Shown piece after piece: positions 1 through 8,816 of a stretch of DNA of 64,000 bases. The DNA comes from UBA5704 sp036380715 (lineage in GTDB: Bacteria > Acidobacteriota > Thermoanaerobaculia > Multivoradales > UBA5704). Made by a program: the position numbers and the translations under genes. The stretch is taken from positions 17,329 through 81,328 of the forward strand of contig DASVEF010000255.1 of NCBI GenBank assembly GCA_036380715.1, written 5' to 3'. The notes under the pieces were generated by a model. The model saw only the letters and a list, made by a program, of their open reading frames with translations, had not been told where the DNA came from and did no database searches. The stretch's first letter is position 1, and each line of letters begins with the position of its first letter.

Positions 1-1653
1 CAGCTCTTCGAGAGCCTTCGCTGTGGCGCCGGTGCGGACCAGGAGGACCGCACGGTTGAGCAGTGCGGTGGCGGTCTGCAGGGGCTCTCCCGCGAGGTCC
101 AGGGCTTCCGTCTGGAGGACGAGCGCCGCGTCCAGGTACCCTGACTCCGCGGCTGCCATGGCCGTCTCGGTGAGAGCGATGCGAAGGCGGGCCGGCTCGT
201 TCCGGGAGGCCAACTCGCGCAACGCCAGGTGGCGATGCCGCCAGGCCGGGCCGGTGTCTCCGATCTCCTGATAGGCGCTGGCGAGAAGAGTATGGACGGC
301 GGCCAGGTGGCCGCGCTCCCCGGCCCCTTCAAACCGCACCAGGGCGAGCCGGTACAGGTCCAGGGCTTCGGCAGGCCGCCCCTGAGCCATCCGGGTAGTC
401 CCGAGCACCCAGAGGGTCCGCCCTACGAGCGCGTGGTACCTCGATCCGCTCCACCGCTCCAGCAGCTCCTGTGCCCGCCACTGGACCTCCGCGAAGTCGG
501 AACGCTGATACGCGCAGCGCAAGAGGAGGAAACGCGCCCAGGCTGCCAGCGGGCAACGGACCTTCTCCAGGAGCCGCTGCGCCCGATCCAGGGGCGCTTC
601 GGCTCTCGCGAAGCTCCGGGCTGTCACCCATCTGAGCCCCTCGGCGTACGCGTGCAATCCGGCGATGAGGTCCGCTCGCCGCTGCGGCTCCCCAGTCAGG
701 GCCTGATCGATAGCCGCGATCGAGTCAGCGAGCATCGCCTCTCCGGAGGTCTCCCGGAGGGCGCGGCCGATGGATCGGGCCGAGGCCAGCGTCGCCCGGG
801 CCTGATCCCTCCGGCCGCTCCGTTCCTGGTTCGCCCAGGCGATCAGAAGCTGTTCTTCCGCCAAGGTCCGGGCCTCCTGCCGGAACCGTCCCACGAGAGA
901 GGCGACCGCCCCTCCGTCCTCCTGCTGCGCCGCGCTCTCGAGCCGGCTCCGCGCCTCCGGCCATAGGTCCTTCTCGGCGCGGTTCGTCAGGGCTGCCAAC
1001 GCCGTCCGGGCCTCCTTCGCCCAATCGGACTCAGAATCTCGTTCCAGGTATTCATCCCAGGCCCGCGACGCTTGGCCGGACAGGTGCAGCCGTTGACGTG
1101 CCAGGGCACGGTTGAACAGGGCTTCCGGGCTCGCCGGGCTTCGCGCCACCGCCCTCTCGGCGCAATCCAAGGCTGCGATCAGATCGAGCGGCTGGTCCTG
1201 CGCCGACCCCCTTACCAGGAAGGCCGCCGCCAAGTCCGAGAGGACTCCGGGATCGCCGGGTTTCTCGGCCAGGGCCTGTTCCAGCGTGGCAATTGCGCGG
1301 TCTGGCTGGCCCGCAAGCAGAAGGAGAGCGGCCTGGCCTTGCCGGGCGCCGCGCACGTGCCCCCTCAACTCGGAGGCGATCCGCCTGGCGGGACGGCGCA
1401 GCATTTCGTGGACCTCCTGGGCGGTCGGGCGCGATCCAGGATCGAGAGGACCATGTGAAAAACCACACCAGAGGCGCGGCTCGATCCAGCGGCGGACGCT
1501 GACAGAGGCCGCCAGCGACAGGTGACCCGGCGTGCACACGTCGATGCGAGCCGAGCCTGGCGAGGGCGAATTCCGGCAGGCGATCAGGAGCAGACCGACG
1601 ACGAAAGCCAGGAACAGGCCCAGACGACAGGCTGCTGCAGAAGATCGGATCAG
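1..1653 (-). CDS. TPR-rich lipoprotein, 3' end beyond window edge
   Basis: The minus frame stays open from about 1653 down to base 1, so the C-terminus lies outside the window. The N-terminus is a lipoprotein signal: basic residues, a hydrophobic stretch (GLFLAFVVGLLLIAC) and a lipobox LIAC. The rest is Ala/Leu/Arg-rich helical repeat of TPR type; for example PDRAIATLEQALAEKPGD and SPEALFNRALARQRLHL follow the TPR spacing. No ATG, GTG or TTG lies in frame between the upstream stop (about 1729) and the signal peptide. The best start is CTG at 1653, just after a GGAGGTGAG ribosome site. In related bacteria such lipoproteins often end in a CHAT protease-like domain, but that part is not visible here. 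Role unknown; anchored in a membrane if the signal is real. Confidence 0.7.
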   Translation of the reverse strand, partial: MIRSSAAACRLGLFLAFVVGLLLIACRNSPSPGSARIDVCTPGHLSLAASVSVRRWIEPRLWCGFSHGPLDPGSRPTAQEVHEMLRRPARRIASELRGHVRGARQGQAALLLLAGQPDRAIATLEQALAEKPGDPGVLSDLAAAFLVRGSAQDQPLDLIAALDCAERAVARSPASPEALFNRALARQRLHLSGQASRAWDEYLERDSESDWAKEARTALAALTNRAEKDLWPEARSRLESAAQQEDGGAVASLVGRFRQEARTLAEEQLLIAWANQERSGRRDQARATLASARSIGRALRETSGEAMLADSIAAIDQALTGEPQRRADLIAGLHAYAEGLRWVTARSFARAEAPLDRAQRLLEKVRCPLAAWARFLLLRCAYQRSDFAEVQWRAQELLERWSGSRYHALVGRTLWVLGTTRMAQGRPAEALDLYRLALVRFEGAGERGHLAAVHTLLASAYQEIGDTGPAWRHRHLALRELASRNEPARLRIALTETAMAAAESGYLDAALVLQTEALDLAGEPLQTATALLNRAVLLVRTGATAKALEEL

Positions 1654-1821
1654 CTCACCTCCGGCGATCTTTGGAAGGCTCGTCCGGATTCTGTCACAGG
1701 TACGGGCCCCCTCTCCCTGTGAACCAGTTCACAGCCGCCCAGTGGAGCGGCTAGCAGCGGCGCTCGCCGGAAGGGACTAGCCTTCTTCCATCGGACATAC
1801 TTTTCCGGGAAGGAGACTGTC

Positions 1822-2757
1822 ATGTACGAGCATCGTCGAATCCAGCAGTACCTCCCGTTGCTCGCCCTTATCTTCGCGGTCACGCTCTCCGCGTGCAGCG
1901 AGAAGCACCGTTCCCCGACCGAGCCCGACTTCGTCAGCGCGAGCACCTCCGGCGTGACCAGCGCCTCCGGCGCGGCGCGCGGCGGCAACGGAGGCGGCAA
2001 TGGGAATGGCAACGGCGGGGGACGCAACCCGAGAGGCAATCCGGGAAGCGGGCTCACCCTGGAGATCCACCCCGACACGTGGAACACCAACTGGGAGCAC
2101 AGCCAGGGCACGGTTTCGGCGCTGATCCGCGGCCAGGGGCTCGCCGACGTCGAGCTCTCCTCCATCCAACTCGTCGGTACCGATGCGGCCGCCGGCTCGG
2201 TCCCGGCGCTGCGCACGCAGCGCGCCGGCAATCACATCCGGGTCTTTTTCCGCCAGAGCGACGCCATCGAGACCCTGGACACTCCGCAGCGCGGCGAGGT
2301 TCACGAGGTGAAGATCGAGCTCATCGTAGACGACGAGGAGACGACCCTCACCGATCGGGTCCGTATCGTCGGTCCGGCCGGCGGCGGTGGCGGTGGTGGT
2401 GACGACGAAGAGGTGGACCTCTCGGTAGAGATCCAGCCGGATAGCTGGAACATGAACTGGGGCAACAGCGCCGGCACGGTGAGCGCGCTGATCCGCGGCA
2501 CCGGTCTCGACGAGGTCGACCTGCGATCGATCGGGCTGGAGGGCACCGATGCGGGCGCCGCGCCGGTCCCGGCACTGCGGGCGCAGCGCGCCGGCAACCA
2601 CATCCGGGCGTTCTTCGACAAGGGCGACGCCTTCGACACACTCGACACGCCGCGGCCGGGCGAGACGCACCGGATCATCATCCGCCTGTCGGCCGGGGAA
2701 GACGACGAAGAGATCGAGCTGACCGACCGCATCCGCGTCGTCGGTCCTTCCCGCTGA
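1822..2757 (+). CDS. Lipoprotein with two tandem ~100-residue repeats
   Basis: 311 residues. The signal peptide ends in a lipobox (TLSAC), followed by a Ser/Gly/Asn-rich linker (about residues 50-75). Two homologous domains follow, at about 77-185 and 200-310. Each starts with an (L/V)EI(H/Q)PD(T/S)WN motif, contains VSALIRG, a GTDA segment and an RAGNHIR(V/A)FF segment, and ends with LTDR(V/I)R(I/V)VGP. They are separated by a poly-Gly/Asp-Asp hinge. The start is set by AAGGAG 8 bases before ATG 1822. Each domain looks like a beta-sandwich, but I do not recognise the family. It is monocistronic and ends in a palindromic element. Likely anchored to the outer membrane or exposed at the surface; function unknown. 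Confidence 0.8.
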   Translation: MYEHRRIQQYLPLLALIFAVTLSACSEKHRSPTEPDFVSASTSGVTSASGAARGGNGGGNGNGNGGGRNPRGNPGSGLTLEIHPDTWNTNWEHSQGTVSALIRGQGLADVELSSIQLVGTDAAAGSVPALRTQRAGNHIRVFFRQSDAIETLDTPQRGEVHEVKIELIVDDEETTLTDRVRIVGPAGGGGGGGDDEEVDLSVEIQPDSWNMNWGNSAGTVSALIRGTGLDEVDLRSIGLEGTDAGAAPVPALRAQRAGNHIRAFFDKGDAFDTLDTPRPGETHRIIIRLSAGEDDEEIELTDRIRVVGPSR

Positions 2758-2758
2758 C

Positions 2759-2804
2759 CCTCACCCCATCCCCTCTCCCGGTCACCGGGAGAGGGGCGCC
2801 CCCA
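2759..2804. repeat. Palindromic intergenic element, copy 1
   Basis: The segment begins with CCTCACCCC and contains CCCCTCTCCC, a short loop, then GGGAGAGGGG. It is a GC-rich stem between two convergent genes and would also act as a bidirectional terminator-like hairpin. It is the short form of a family that recurs at 33120, 35186 and 52231. Confidence 0.75.
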
Positions 2805-2806
2805 CC

Positions 2807-4195
2807 CTAGGCCTTTCGCAACAACGCCGAGACCCGGCGGGTCGCCATGCTCTCCGGCGGCTCGCCCCAGCGGTTAATCGAAGTTTCGCGGTCGGCTCCC
2901 GCGGCGAGCAGGGCCTCGACCACGGCGAGGTAGTCATCGTCCGCGTTCCGGCAGTGGGAGGAGCCGTGGCCGGCCCAGCCGAGCGGTGAGCTGCCGAACT
3001 GGCGGTCGCGGACGTTCACCGGCGCTCCCAGCTCCAGGAGCAGGCGCACCATGGCCACGTTGCCGCGCCAAGCGGCGTGGTGCAGCGGCGTGCCCCCCCA
3101 CGGTCCTTCCCAGTCCAGGCCGAAACCCAGCTCGGCCATGAGCCGGACGCTCGCCTCCCGCCCCTCCTCGACGGCCAGGAGGAGTGCCTGCCGGTCCTCC
3201 GGAGTCAGCTCGGCCGGCAGCCCCGGATGGCGCGCGAGCAGGGTCCGCGCCGCGGCCGCGTCGGCGCGCAGGCAGGCGCCGAGCAACTCGTCCACCGGGG
3301 TGGCCTTGCCGGGATCCGCGCCGCGCTGGCGCAGGAGGTCCGCGACCGCGGCGTTGTCCGCGCGGACGGCGAGCCCATAGGCCGTACGGCCGTCGGCGCG
3401 CGGCTTGTCGACCTCCGCTCCATGCGCGAGCAGGAGCTCCACGATGGCCGGTGCCCGGCCGAACGCGGCGACGCGGTGGAGCGGCGTCTCGTCCGTAGGA
3501 CGGCTGGTCACATTGGGGTCCGCGCCGTGCTCCAGCAGCCAGCGCATCCCCTCCGTGGCCGTGGGGCAGTTGCGGTCGGCTTCCTTGTATCCGGCCAGGA
3601 AGTACAGCGGCGTGTTTCCCCAATGAGGGTGCGCGCCGCTGATCTCCGCTCCGTGCGCGAGCAGCAGCTCCAGGCACTCGCAGTGGTTCAGCTCGGCCGC
3701 GTGGTAGACCGACTCGCCGTCGTTCGGATCGGCGCCGCGTTCGAGCAGTAGCCGCACGACCGGCACGTTGCCGCTCACGCAGGCGAAGTACAGCGCGGGC
3801 AGCTTGCCCTCTCCCTCGGGACCCTTCCAGACCATGTGGCTGTTCGGATCGGCGCCGCGTTCGAGCAGCAGCTCGGCGCACCGCAGGATGCCCCGCGCCC
3901 GCTCCGGGCTGCCGGCGTGGAGAGGCGACGAGCTGGCGTAGAGCAGGGGAGCCCAGCCGTCCGGCTCGTGCCGGGCGATCGCGAGCTGCGGATCGGCGGC
4001 GAGCGCCTTTTCCACGAAATCCGCCTCTCCCGCGCAACAGGCGGCGAAGAGATGGGCGCGGGCGATGCCGGGGTGCCGTTCGAGCAGCCGCTCCGCACCG
4101 GCCGCATCCCGGTCGCGGACCGCAGCCAGGAGCTGCTCGGCCTGGGGCTCCAGAGACTGCGAGTCGGGATTCGAGGGGAGCTTTTCGGTGTCCAC
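2807..4195 (-). CDS. Ankyrin-repeat protein
   Basis: 462 residues with about ten ankyrin units, shown by repeated LLLERGADPN, LLLAHGAE and GxTPLHxAA cores (for example GGTPLHHAAWRGN and DETPLHRVAAFGR). There is no signal peptide or membrane segment, so it is probably cytoplasmic and a protein-binding scaffold. Two units share a near-identical 25-base DNA stretch (about 3724 and 3840), a sign of recent internal repeat duplication. The gene stands alone and converges on the lipoprotein gene downstream of it. Confidence 0.9.
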   Translation of the reverse strand: MDTEKLPSNPDSQSLEPQAEQLLAAVRDRDAAGAERLLERHPGIARAHLFAACCAGEADFVEKALAADPQLAIARHEPDGWAPLLYASSSPLHAGSPERARGILRCAELLLERGADPNSHMVWKGPEGEGKLPALYFACVSGNVPVVRLLLERGADPNDGESVYHAAELNHCECLELLLAHGAEISGAHPHWGNTPLYFLAGYKEADRNCPTATEGMRWLLEHGADPNVTSRPTDETPLHRVAAFGRAPAIVELLLAHGAEVDKPRADGRTAYGLAVRADNAAVADLLRQRGADPGKATPVDELLGACLRADAAAARTLLARHPGLPAELTPEDRQALLLAVEEGREASVRLMAELGFGLDWEGPWGGTPLHHAAWRGNVAMVRLLLELGAPVNVRDRQFGSSPLGWAGHGSSHCRNADDDYLAVVEALLAAGADRETSINRWGEPPESMATRRVSALLRKA

Positions 4196-4336
4196 AGCCA
4201 GAGTGACATGGAGTCAGCTTCAGCGGCTCAGCCCAGGTGGGATCGTTCCTTCCCGCGGACGGGGTGCGCCCTGTGCGCGAGAGTGATTATAGCCGGCTTC
4301 CGGTACACTTTTCGCGTCCATCAGGAGGTGGCCCCT

Positions 4337-5164
4337 ATGTCAACATCAACCTGGACGAGAAACGCCGGACTCCTTCTGCTCGTCTTCCTCGCCTTCGCCT
4401 CTCACCCTGCCGGAGGAGCGGACCGTCCTCCGATCGATCTCGCGGGCACTCGGGTCATCGACCTGACCCACTCCTTCGACGAGAAGACGATCTACTGGCC
4501 GACCGCGCCGACGACCTTCAAGCTCGACCGCCTCTCCTATGGCAAGACCGAGGCCGGCTTCTTCTACGCCGCCAACGCCTTCTGCACGCCGGAGCACGGC
4601 GGCACCCACCTCGACGCTCCGATCCACTTCGCGGAAGGGAAGCGCACGGCCGACCAGATCCCGGTCGAGCAGCTCATCGGCCCGGCCGCGGTGATCGACG
4701 TCGCCGCGAAGGCGGCGGCCGATCCCGACTACCGCCTGACGCCGGCGGACGTGAAGGCGTGGGAAGAGCGGCACGGCCCCGTGACGCAGGGCGCCATCGT
4801 CCTGCTGCGCACCGGCTGGGGCAAGCGTTGGCCGGACCGCAAGCGCTACCTGGGAGACGACAAGCCGGGCGACGCCTCGAACCTTCACTTCCCCTCCTAC
4901 GGCGCCGAAGCCGCCCGCTACCTGATCGAGAAGCGCAAGGTCAAGGCCCTCGGCGTTGACACCGCGAGCATCGACCACGGCCCCTCGAAAGACTTCATCG
5001 TCCACCAGATCGCCGGCGGCGTCAACGTCCCCGGCTTGGAGAACGTGGCGAACCTGGAAGATCTGCCGGAGACGGGCGCCTGGGTCATCGCCCTGCCCAT
5101 GAAGATCGCGGGAGGATCGGGAGGGCCGGTGCGGATCGTGGCGCTGGTGCCCGCGAGGCCATAG
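4337..5164 (+). CDS. Secreted cyclase / kynurenine-formamidase-like metal hydrolase
   Basis: 275 residues. An N-terminal signal peptide (about residues 1-27) is followed by a Cyclase-family fold (PF04199). The zinc-binding signature HGGTHLDAPIHF is at about 97-108, with DLTHSFDE upstream and GVDTASIDHG later. Family members hydrolyse formyl-kynurenine or related amides and lactones. The open frame extends further upstream, but ATG 4337 follows AGGAGG by 8 bases and directly precedes the signal peptide, so the longer version is rejected. Location is likely periplasmic. The substrate cannot be inferred from the neighbours. Confidence 0.85.
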   Translation: MSTSTWTRNAGLLLLVFLAFASHPAGGADRPPIDLAGTRVIDLTHSFDEKTIYWPTAPTTFKLDRLSYGKTEAGFFYAANAFCTPEHGGTHLDAPIHFAEGKRTADQIPVEQLIGPAAVIDVAAKAAADPDYRLTPADVKAWEERHGPVTQGAIVLLRTGWGKRWPDRKRYLGDDKPGDASNLHFPSYGAEAARYLIEKRKVKALGVDTASIDHGPSKDFIVHQIAGGVNVPGLENVANLEDLPETGAWVIALPMKIAGGSGGPVRIVALVPARP

Positions 5165-5197
5165 TCCGAACAGCGTGAGCCTGTCCGTAGAGCGCTT

Positions 5198-6724
5198 ATG
5201 CAGAAGCACGTCTTCATCAGCTACTCCTCCAAGGATGCCGCCTCGGCGAAGGGGATCTGCGAATCCCTCGAGAGGCAAGGCATCGCCTGCTGGATCGCAC
5301 CCCGGGACGTTGCTCCAGGGCACGATTACGATGAGGAGATCATCGATGCGATCGATGCCACGAGCGCGCTGTTGCTGATCTTGTCCGAACACTCCAACGA
5401 ATCTGTCCATGTGAAGCACGAGGTAGAGCGGGCGGTGAGGACCGGAAAACCTATTTTCCCTGTCCGCATCCAGGATGTGCAGCCGTCGAAAAAGCTGGCG
5501 CTCCACATCTCCACGCGGCACTGGCTCGACGCCTGGGAACCCCCTCTCGAGCCGAAACTGGTCCAGCTTGCCGCAGGCGTACGGCGGCTTGCCAAGATTC
5601 CGGAAGATCCGCGTCAGGTCACGGCTGAGCAGTTGCCGCCAGCCTCCGCCGAAGCACCAGCGCCAATTCTACCGACGGCAGTCCCGGAATCGGCCGCTGT
5701 TCCTCCCACGACAGAGCCCATGGCAACGGAATCCAGGTCCGTAGAAGCCTCGACCTCTCCGCTTCCTCACGACCCCAGCGCTCGGGAGGCCGTGGAGCGG
5801 GCTCTCGGCGAGATCCAAATCAAAACCGGAGCCCATATGGGAGGCCTCTGGTTGAAGGATGAGAACTCCTCCGTCGTGTGGATGAAGCTGTACAGAGAGT
5901 GGCGGCAAAGAGCCGTATCGGAGTTGTGCAGTCTACTGACAGAGCCCGGACAGGACAGCGAGAGGCAACTCAAGGCCATCCTCCTTCTGAAGCAGGCGGT
6001 ATTCACGCCGGAAGGCAGGCGGTCGATCTTGTTGATCCTGGACTCTGTTCATGAATTTGTCAGCGAGGCCGACCAGCGTGGGAAAGCGGCCCTGGAGTTG
6101 ATCAGCGCGGCTCCCGTCCCGCCCAAGGTAAAATGGGAGCGGGTCTTTCCCCTTCTCGAGACCGCGCCCAAAGGCGCACGGCAAATGATTCTCATGGCCT
6201 TGCCCAGTATGACTCCTCCTGAGGAGAAGGCGCGTACGGGAGAAGCCATCCTCGACCTCTTCACCTTTGCGCCAACAGCAGACGGCAGCTATGAGGTCTC
6301 CGCAATCCGTGCTCTGGATTACCGTGCAGGCATACCAATGATCCGGGACCTGGTCACTTCTTCACCCTTGGGGAAGGCCGAGCTCTTGGCGGAGCTCCTG
6401 GCCAGATGGCGAGACAAGGACTCGGTTTCCTCCATCCGCGAGGCCATCGAAAACTGGCGTTACACGGCTCCCGACCTCGGAAGGCTGATCGAAAGCCTGC
6501 AGGAGTTGGATGGCCCTGCTTGCGCGTCCTACCTCGCCAAGATCCTTCTGGACGGCACGCCAGCCCTGCAATGGAACATGCTGGAGTACCACCGCCTCAA
6601 GGATTATCGCGATGACCCCTCCGTTCTCGAGGCCGTCAGAAAGGTGGAGGCTACAGCATCCGATCCTCGGATCAAGAAGCTCGCACAGGATTTCTTGAGC
6701 CAAGGAAAGAATCCAGGCGTCTGA
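5198..6724 (+). CDS. TIR-domain protein with C-terminal helical (HEAT-like) region
   Basis: 508 residues. Residues 3-130 are a TIR domain: HVFISYSSKD at the start, the WIAPRDV and PGHDYDEEI segment, LLLILSEHSNES, and E75 in the position of the usual NADase glutamate (SEHSNESVHVKHEVE). A Pro/Ala-rich linker covers about 145-190. The rest (190-508) is an all-helical region with short repeats resembling HEAT or armadillo units. Bacterial TIR proteins with this layout commonly cleave NAD+ or make cyclic ADP-ribose signals, often in phage defence, with the second region acting as sensor or oligomerisation part. No obvious partner gene (Thoeris ThsA, SAVED or SIR2) is adjacent, so a defence role is inference. 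Confidence 0.8.
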   Translation: MQKHVFISYSSKDAASAKGICESLERQGIACWIAPRDVAPGHDYDEEIIDAIDATSALLLILSEHSNESVHVKHEVERAVRTGKPIFPVRIQDVQPSKKLALHISTRHWLDAWEPPLEPKLVQLAAGVRRLAKIPEDPRQVTAEQLPPASAEAPAPILPTAVPESAAVPPTTEPMATESRSVEASTSPLPHDPSAREAVERALGEIQIKTGAHMGGLWLKDENSSVVWMKLYREWRQRAVSELCSLLTEPGQDSERQLKAILLLKQAVFTPEGRRSILLILDSVHEFVSEADQRGKAALELISAAPVPPKVKWERVFPLLETAPKGARQMILMALPSMTPPEEKARTGEAILDLFTFAPTADGSYEVSAIRALDYRAGIPMIRDLVTSSPLGKAELLAELLARWRDKDSVSSIREAIENWRYTAPDLGRLIESLQELDGPACASYLAKILLDGTPALQWNMLEYHRLKDYRDDPSVLEAVRKVEATASDPRIKKLAQDFLSQGKNPGV

Positions 6725-6902
6725 GTCCGGCTCGACCTGATCCCCGGCGGACTCCCCCCCCGGCGATTCTCGCACTTGGCAAAACCCATCTAAGGCCGTA
6801 CAGTAGCCACACCAATCTGGGCTGTCCGCATCCCGATCGCCGGCCTGTCCCGGCGATGTTCGCCGATTCTGCTGCGTCTTCAGGAAGTGTGGAGGAGGAC
6901 GG

Positions 6903-8816
6903 ATGGCGACGCGAAGAGATCTTCTCAAGCTCGGGCTCGTGGCGGGCGGCGCGGGCCTCCTGCATCCCGGCGGCGCCACGGCGCAGCACAGGGAGCTGAT
7001 CAAGTTCCTCTGTCCGCCCGACGACCGGCCGCGGGAGCTCGACGACCAGCCGGCGAGCCCGCCGGCGCGGCCTTTCGTGGCCGAGCTGTTCGTGCCGCCG
7101 GTCATGCCGCCGGTGCCCAGCCTCGACCCGCCGCCCGACCCGCAGGCCCACCAACGCTATCAGGAGTTTCTGCCACAGAAGCTCTACGAGATCCACGAGA
7201 CCGAATTCATCTGGCAGTACCATCCGGACCCGCCGTACGCGTCCGGCAGCTACTCGTGGGGTTTTCAGGCGGGGAACCTGCCGCCGAGCACGCCCGGCCC
7301 CACCTACCAGGCGCGCTACGGGGAGCCCGTCCTCGTGCGCCGGGTCAACAACCTGCCAACGGTGGGGCACGCCAACGTCTTCTGGGCGCTCCCTTCGACC
7401 ACGAGCCACCTCCACAACGGCCACACGGCCTCGGAGAGCGACGGCAACCCCGTGGACTGGATCGACTCCGGCGAGTTCTGGGACCATCACTACGCCAATT
7501 TCCCCGCCGGGTTCAATCCCCTCGAGAAGCTCACCACGCTCTGGTATCACGATCACCGCCTCGACTTCACGGCGGCCAATGTGTACGCGGGCCTGGCCGG
7601 CTTCTATCTCCTTTTCGACGAGGACGACACCGGCGACGAGACCACGGGCTGGCGGCTCCCCAGCTTCCCGCAGTACGACATCCCCCTGCTCTTCCAGGAC
7701 ATCAAGTTCAAGGAGGCCGACGGCGGCGCGCAGGTCGTCTTCGACGCCTGGAACACGGACGGCATGCTGGGCGACCGCATGACGGTCAACCGGCGGATCA
7801 CGCCATTCTTCCGCGTCGAGGCGCGCAAGTACCGCTTCCGTATGCTCAACGGCGGGCCCTCGCGTTTCTACGAGCTGTTCCTGCGCTCCGACCGCAAGGT
7901 GGACGGCACCGACACCCCGCCGTTCATCGCCATCACCGGCGACGGCAACTTCCTGCCGCAGCCGGTCGTCACCCAGAGCCTCTTCCTCGCCGTGGGGCAG
8001 CGGGCCGACGTCATCCTCGACTTCTCCCACTACAGGCCGGGCGACCATGTCTACCTCCACAACCTGCTCGCCCAGACGAACGGCGCCGGGCCTTCGGGAG
8101 CCCGGCTCGACTTCGCGGACCCGCAGAGCTTCCTCATGCGCTTCGACGTGGTGGAGGCCCGAGAGCCGGACCGCAGCCGGATCCCGGACTACTTCCGCCC
8201 TCTGCCGGCGGTTGATCTCAGCGAGGTCCGGAGATACCGGACCTGGACGTTCGACTACCAGGGCGGCCTGTGGACGATCAACAGCAGGGTCATGGATCCC
8301 AACCGCATCGACGCCGGCATTGATCAGAACAGCGCCGAAATCTGGACGTTCCGCAACGGCGGCCGCAACTGGTCGCACCCGATCCACAGCCATTTCGTGG
8401 AGTTCCTGCTGCTTGAGGTCAACGGCAGGCCGTACAAGCCCACTCAGATTACGGACATCGAAAACCGCGAGCTGACGTTGGTCGAGTACTTCCAACTGTC
8501 GCCGGAGCGGCGCAAGCCCATCCAGTCGTTCTTCGGCGGCAAGCGCAGGGATATCGCCGTCCTGCTCCCGGAAGACGAGGTCAAGGTCTACATGCGGTGG
8601 CCGGACTTCCTGGGCAAGTACGTCATGCACTGCCACAACGTGGTCCATGAGGACCACGCCATGATGATCCGTTGGGACATCGTCGAGCCGGGCAAAGGCT
8701 TCGATACGCCGCGGGACGTTCCAGCGGGGCCGCCGCACGTCGAGGAGCGGCCCGCCAGCCCGACGATCCAGGACAGCGGCGAGGGATCGAACGATGGAGG
8801 AGGGCCGGAGTCATGA
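6903..8816 (+). CDS. Tat-exported CotA-like multicopper oxidase
   Basis: 637 residues. A Tat-type signal (MATRRDLLKLG...) is followed by a three-cupredoxin multicopper oxidase of the CotA/bilirubin-oxidase type. Copper ligands visible include SHLHNGH (about 168-174), LWYHDHR, HPIHSHF and the C-terminal HCHNVVHEDHAMM with C577, H582 and M587 as likely type 1 ligands. The enzyme should oxidise a substrate or metal ion (phenol, bilirubin-like or Mn/Cu/Fe) and reduce O2 to water in the periplasm. GGAGGAGG lies just before ATG 6903. It is the first gene of a four-gene run joined by ATGA overlaps with Sco-type copper proteins, which fits a need for copper delivery. The substrate is unknown. Confidence 0.9.
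   Translation: MATRRDLLKLGLVAGGAGLLHPGGATAQHRELIKFLCPPDDRPRELDDQPASPPARPFVAELFVPPVMPPVPSLDPPPDPQAHQRYQEFLPQKLYEIHETEFIWQYHPDPPYASGSYSWGFQAGNLPPSTPGPTYQARYGEPVLVRRVNNLPTVGHANVFWALPSTTSHLHNGHTASESDGNPVDWIDSGEFWDHHYANFPAGFNPLEKLTTLWYHDHRLDFTAANVYAGLAGFYLLFDEDDTGDETTGWRLPSFPQYDIPLLFQDIKFKEADGGAQVVFDAWNTDGMLGDRMTVNRRITPFFRVEARKYRFRMLNGGPSRFYELFLRSDRKVDGTDTPPFIAITGDGNFLPQPVVTQSLFLAVGQRADVILDFSHYRPGDHVYLHNLLAQTNGAGPSGARLDFADPQSFLMRFDVVEAREPDRSRIPDYFRPLPAVDLSEVRRYRTWTFDYQGGLWTINSRVMDPNRIDAGIDQNSAEIWTFRNGGRNWSHPIHSHFVEFLLLEVNGRPYKPTQITDIENRELTLVEYFQLSPERRKPIQSFFGGKRRDIAVLLPEDEVKVYMRWPDFLGKYVMHCHNVVHEDHAMMIRWDIVEPGKGFDTPRDVPAGPPHVEERPASPTIQDSGEGSNDGGGPES

Noticed and set aside
1777..2670. 297-residue minus frame
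   Set aside because: Opposes the two-repeat lipoprotein whose signal peptide, ribosome site and internal homology are convincing.
3836..4336. Upstream extension of the cyclase frame
   Set aside because: Antisense to the ankyrin gene and has no ribosome site; the signal peptide starts at 4337.
6672..8738. 688-residue minus-strand frame
   Set aside because: Mirror of the multicopper oxidase gene; Val/Asp/Arg-rich composition typical of antisense reading in GC-rich DNA.
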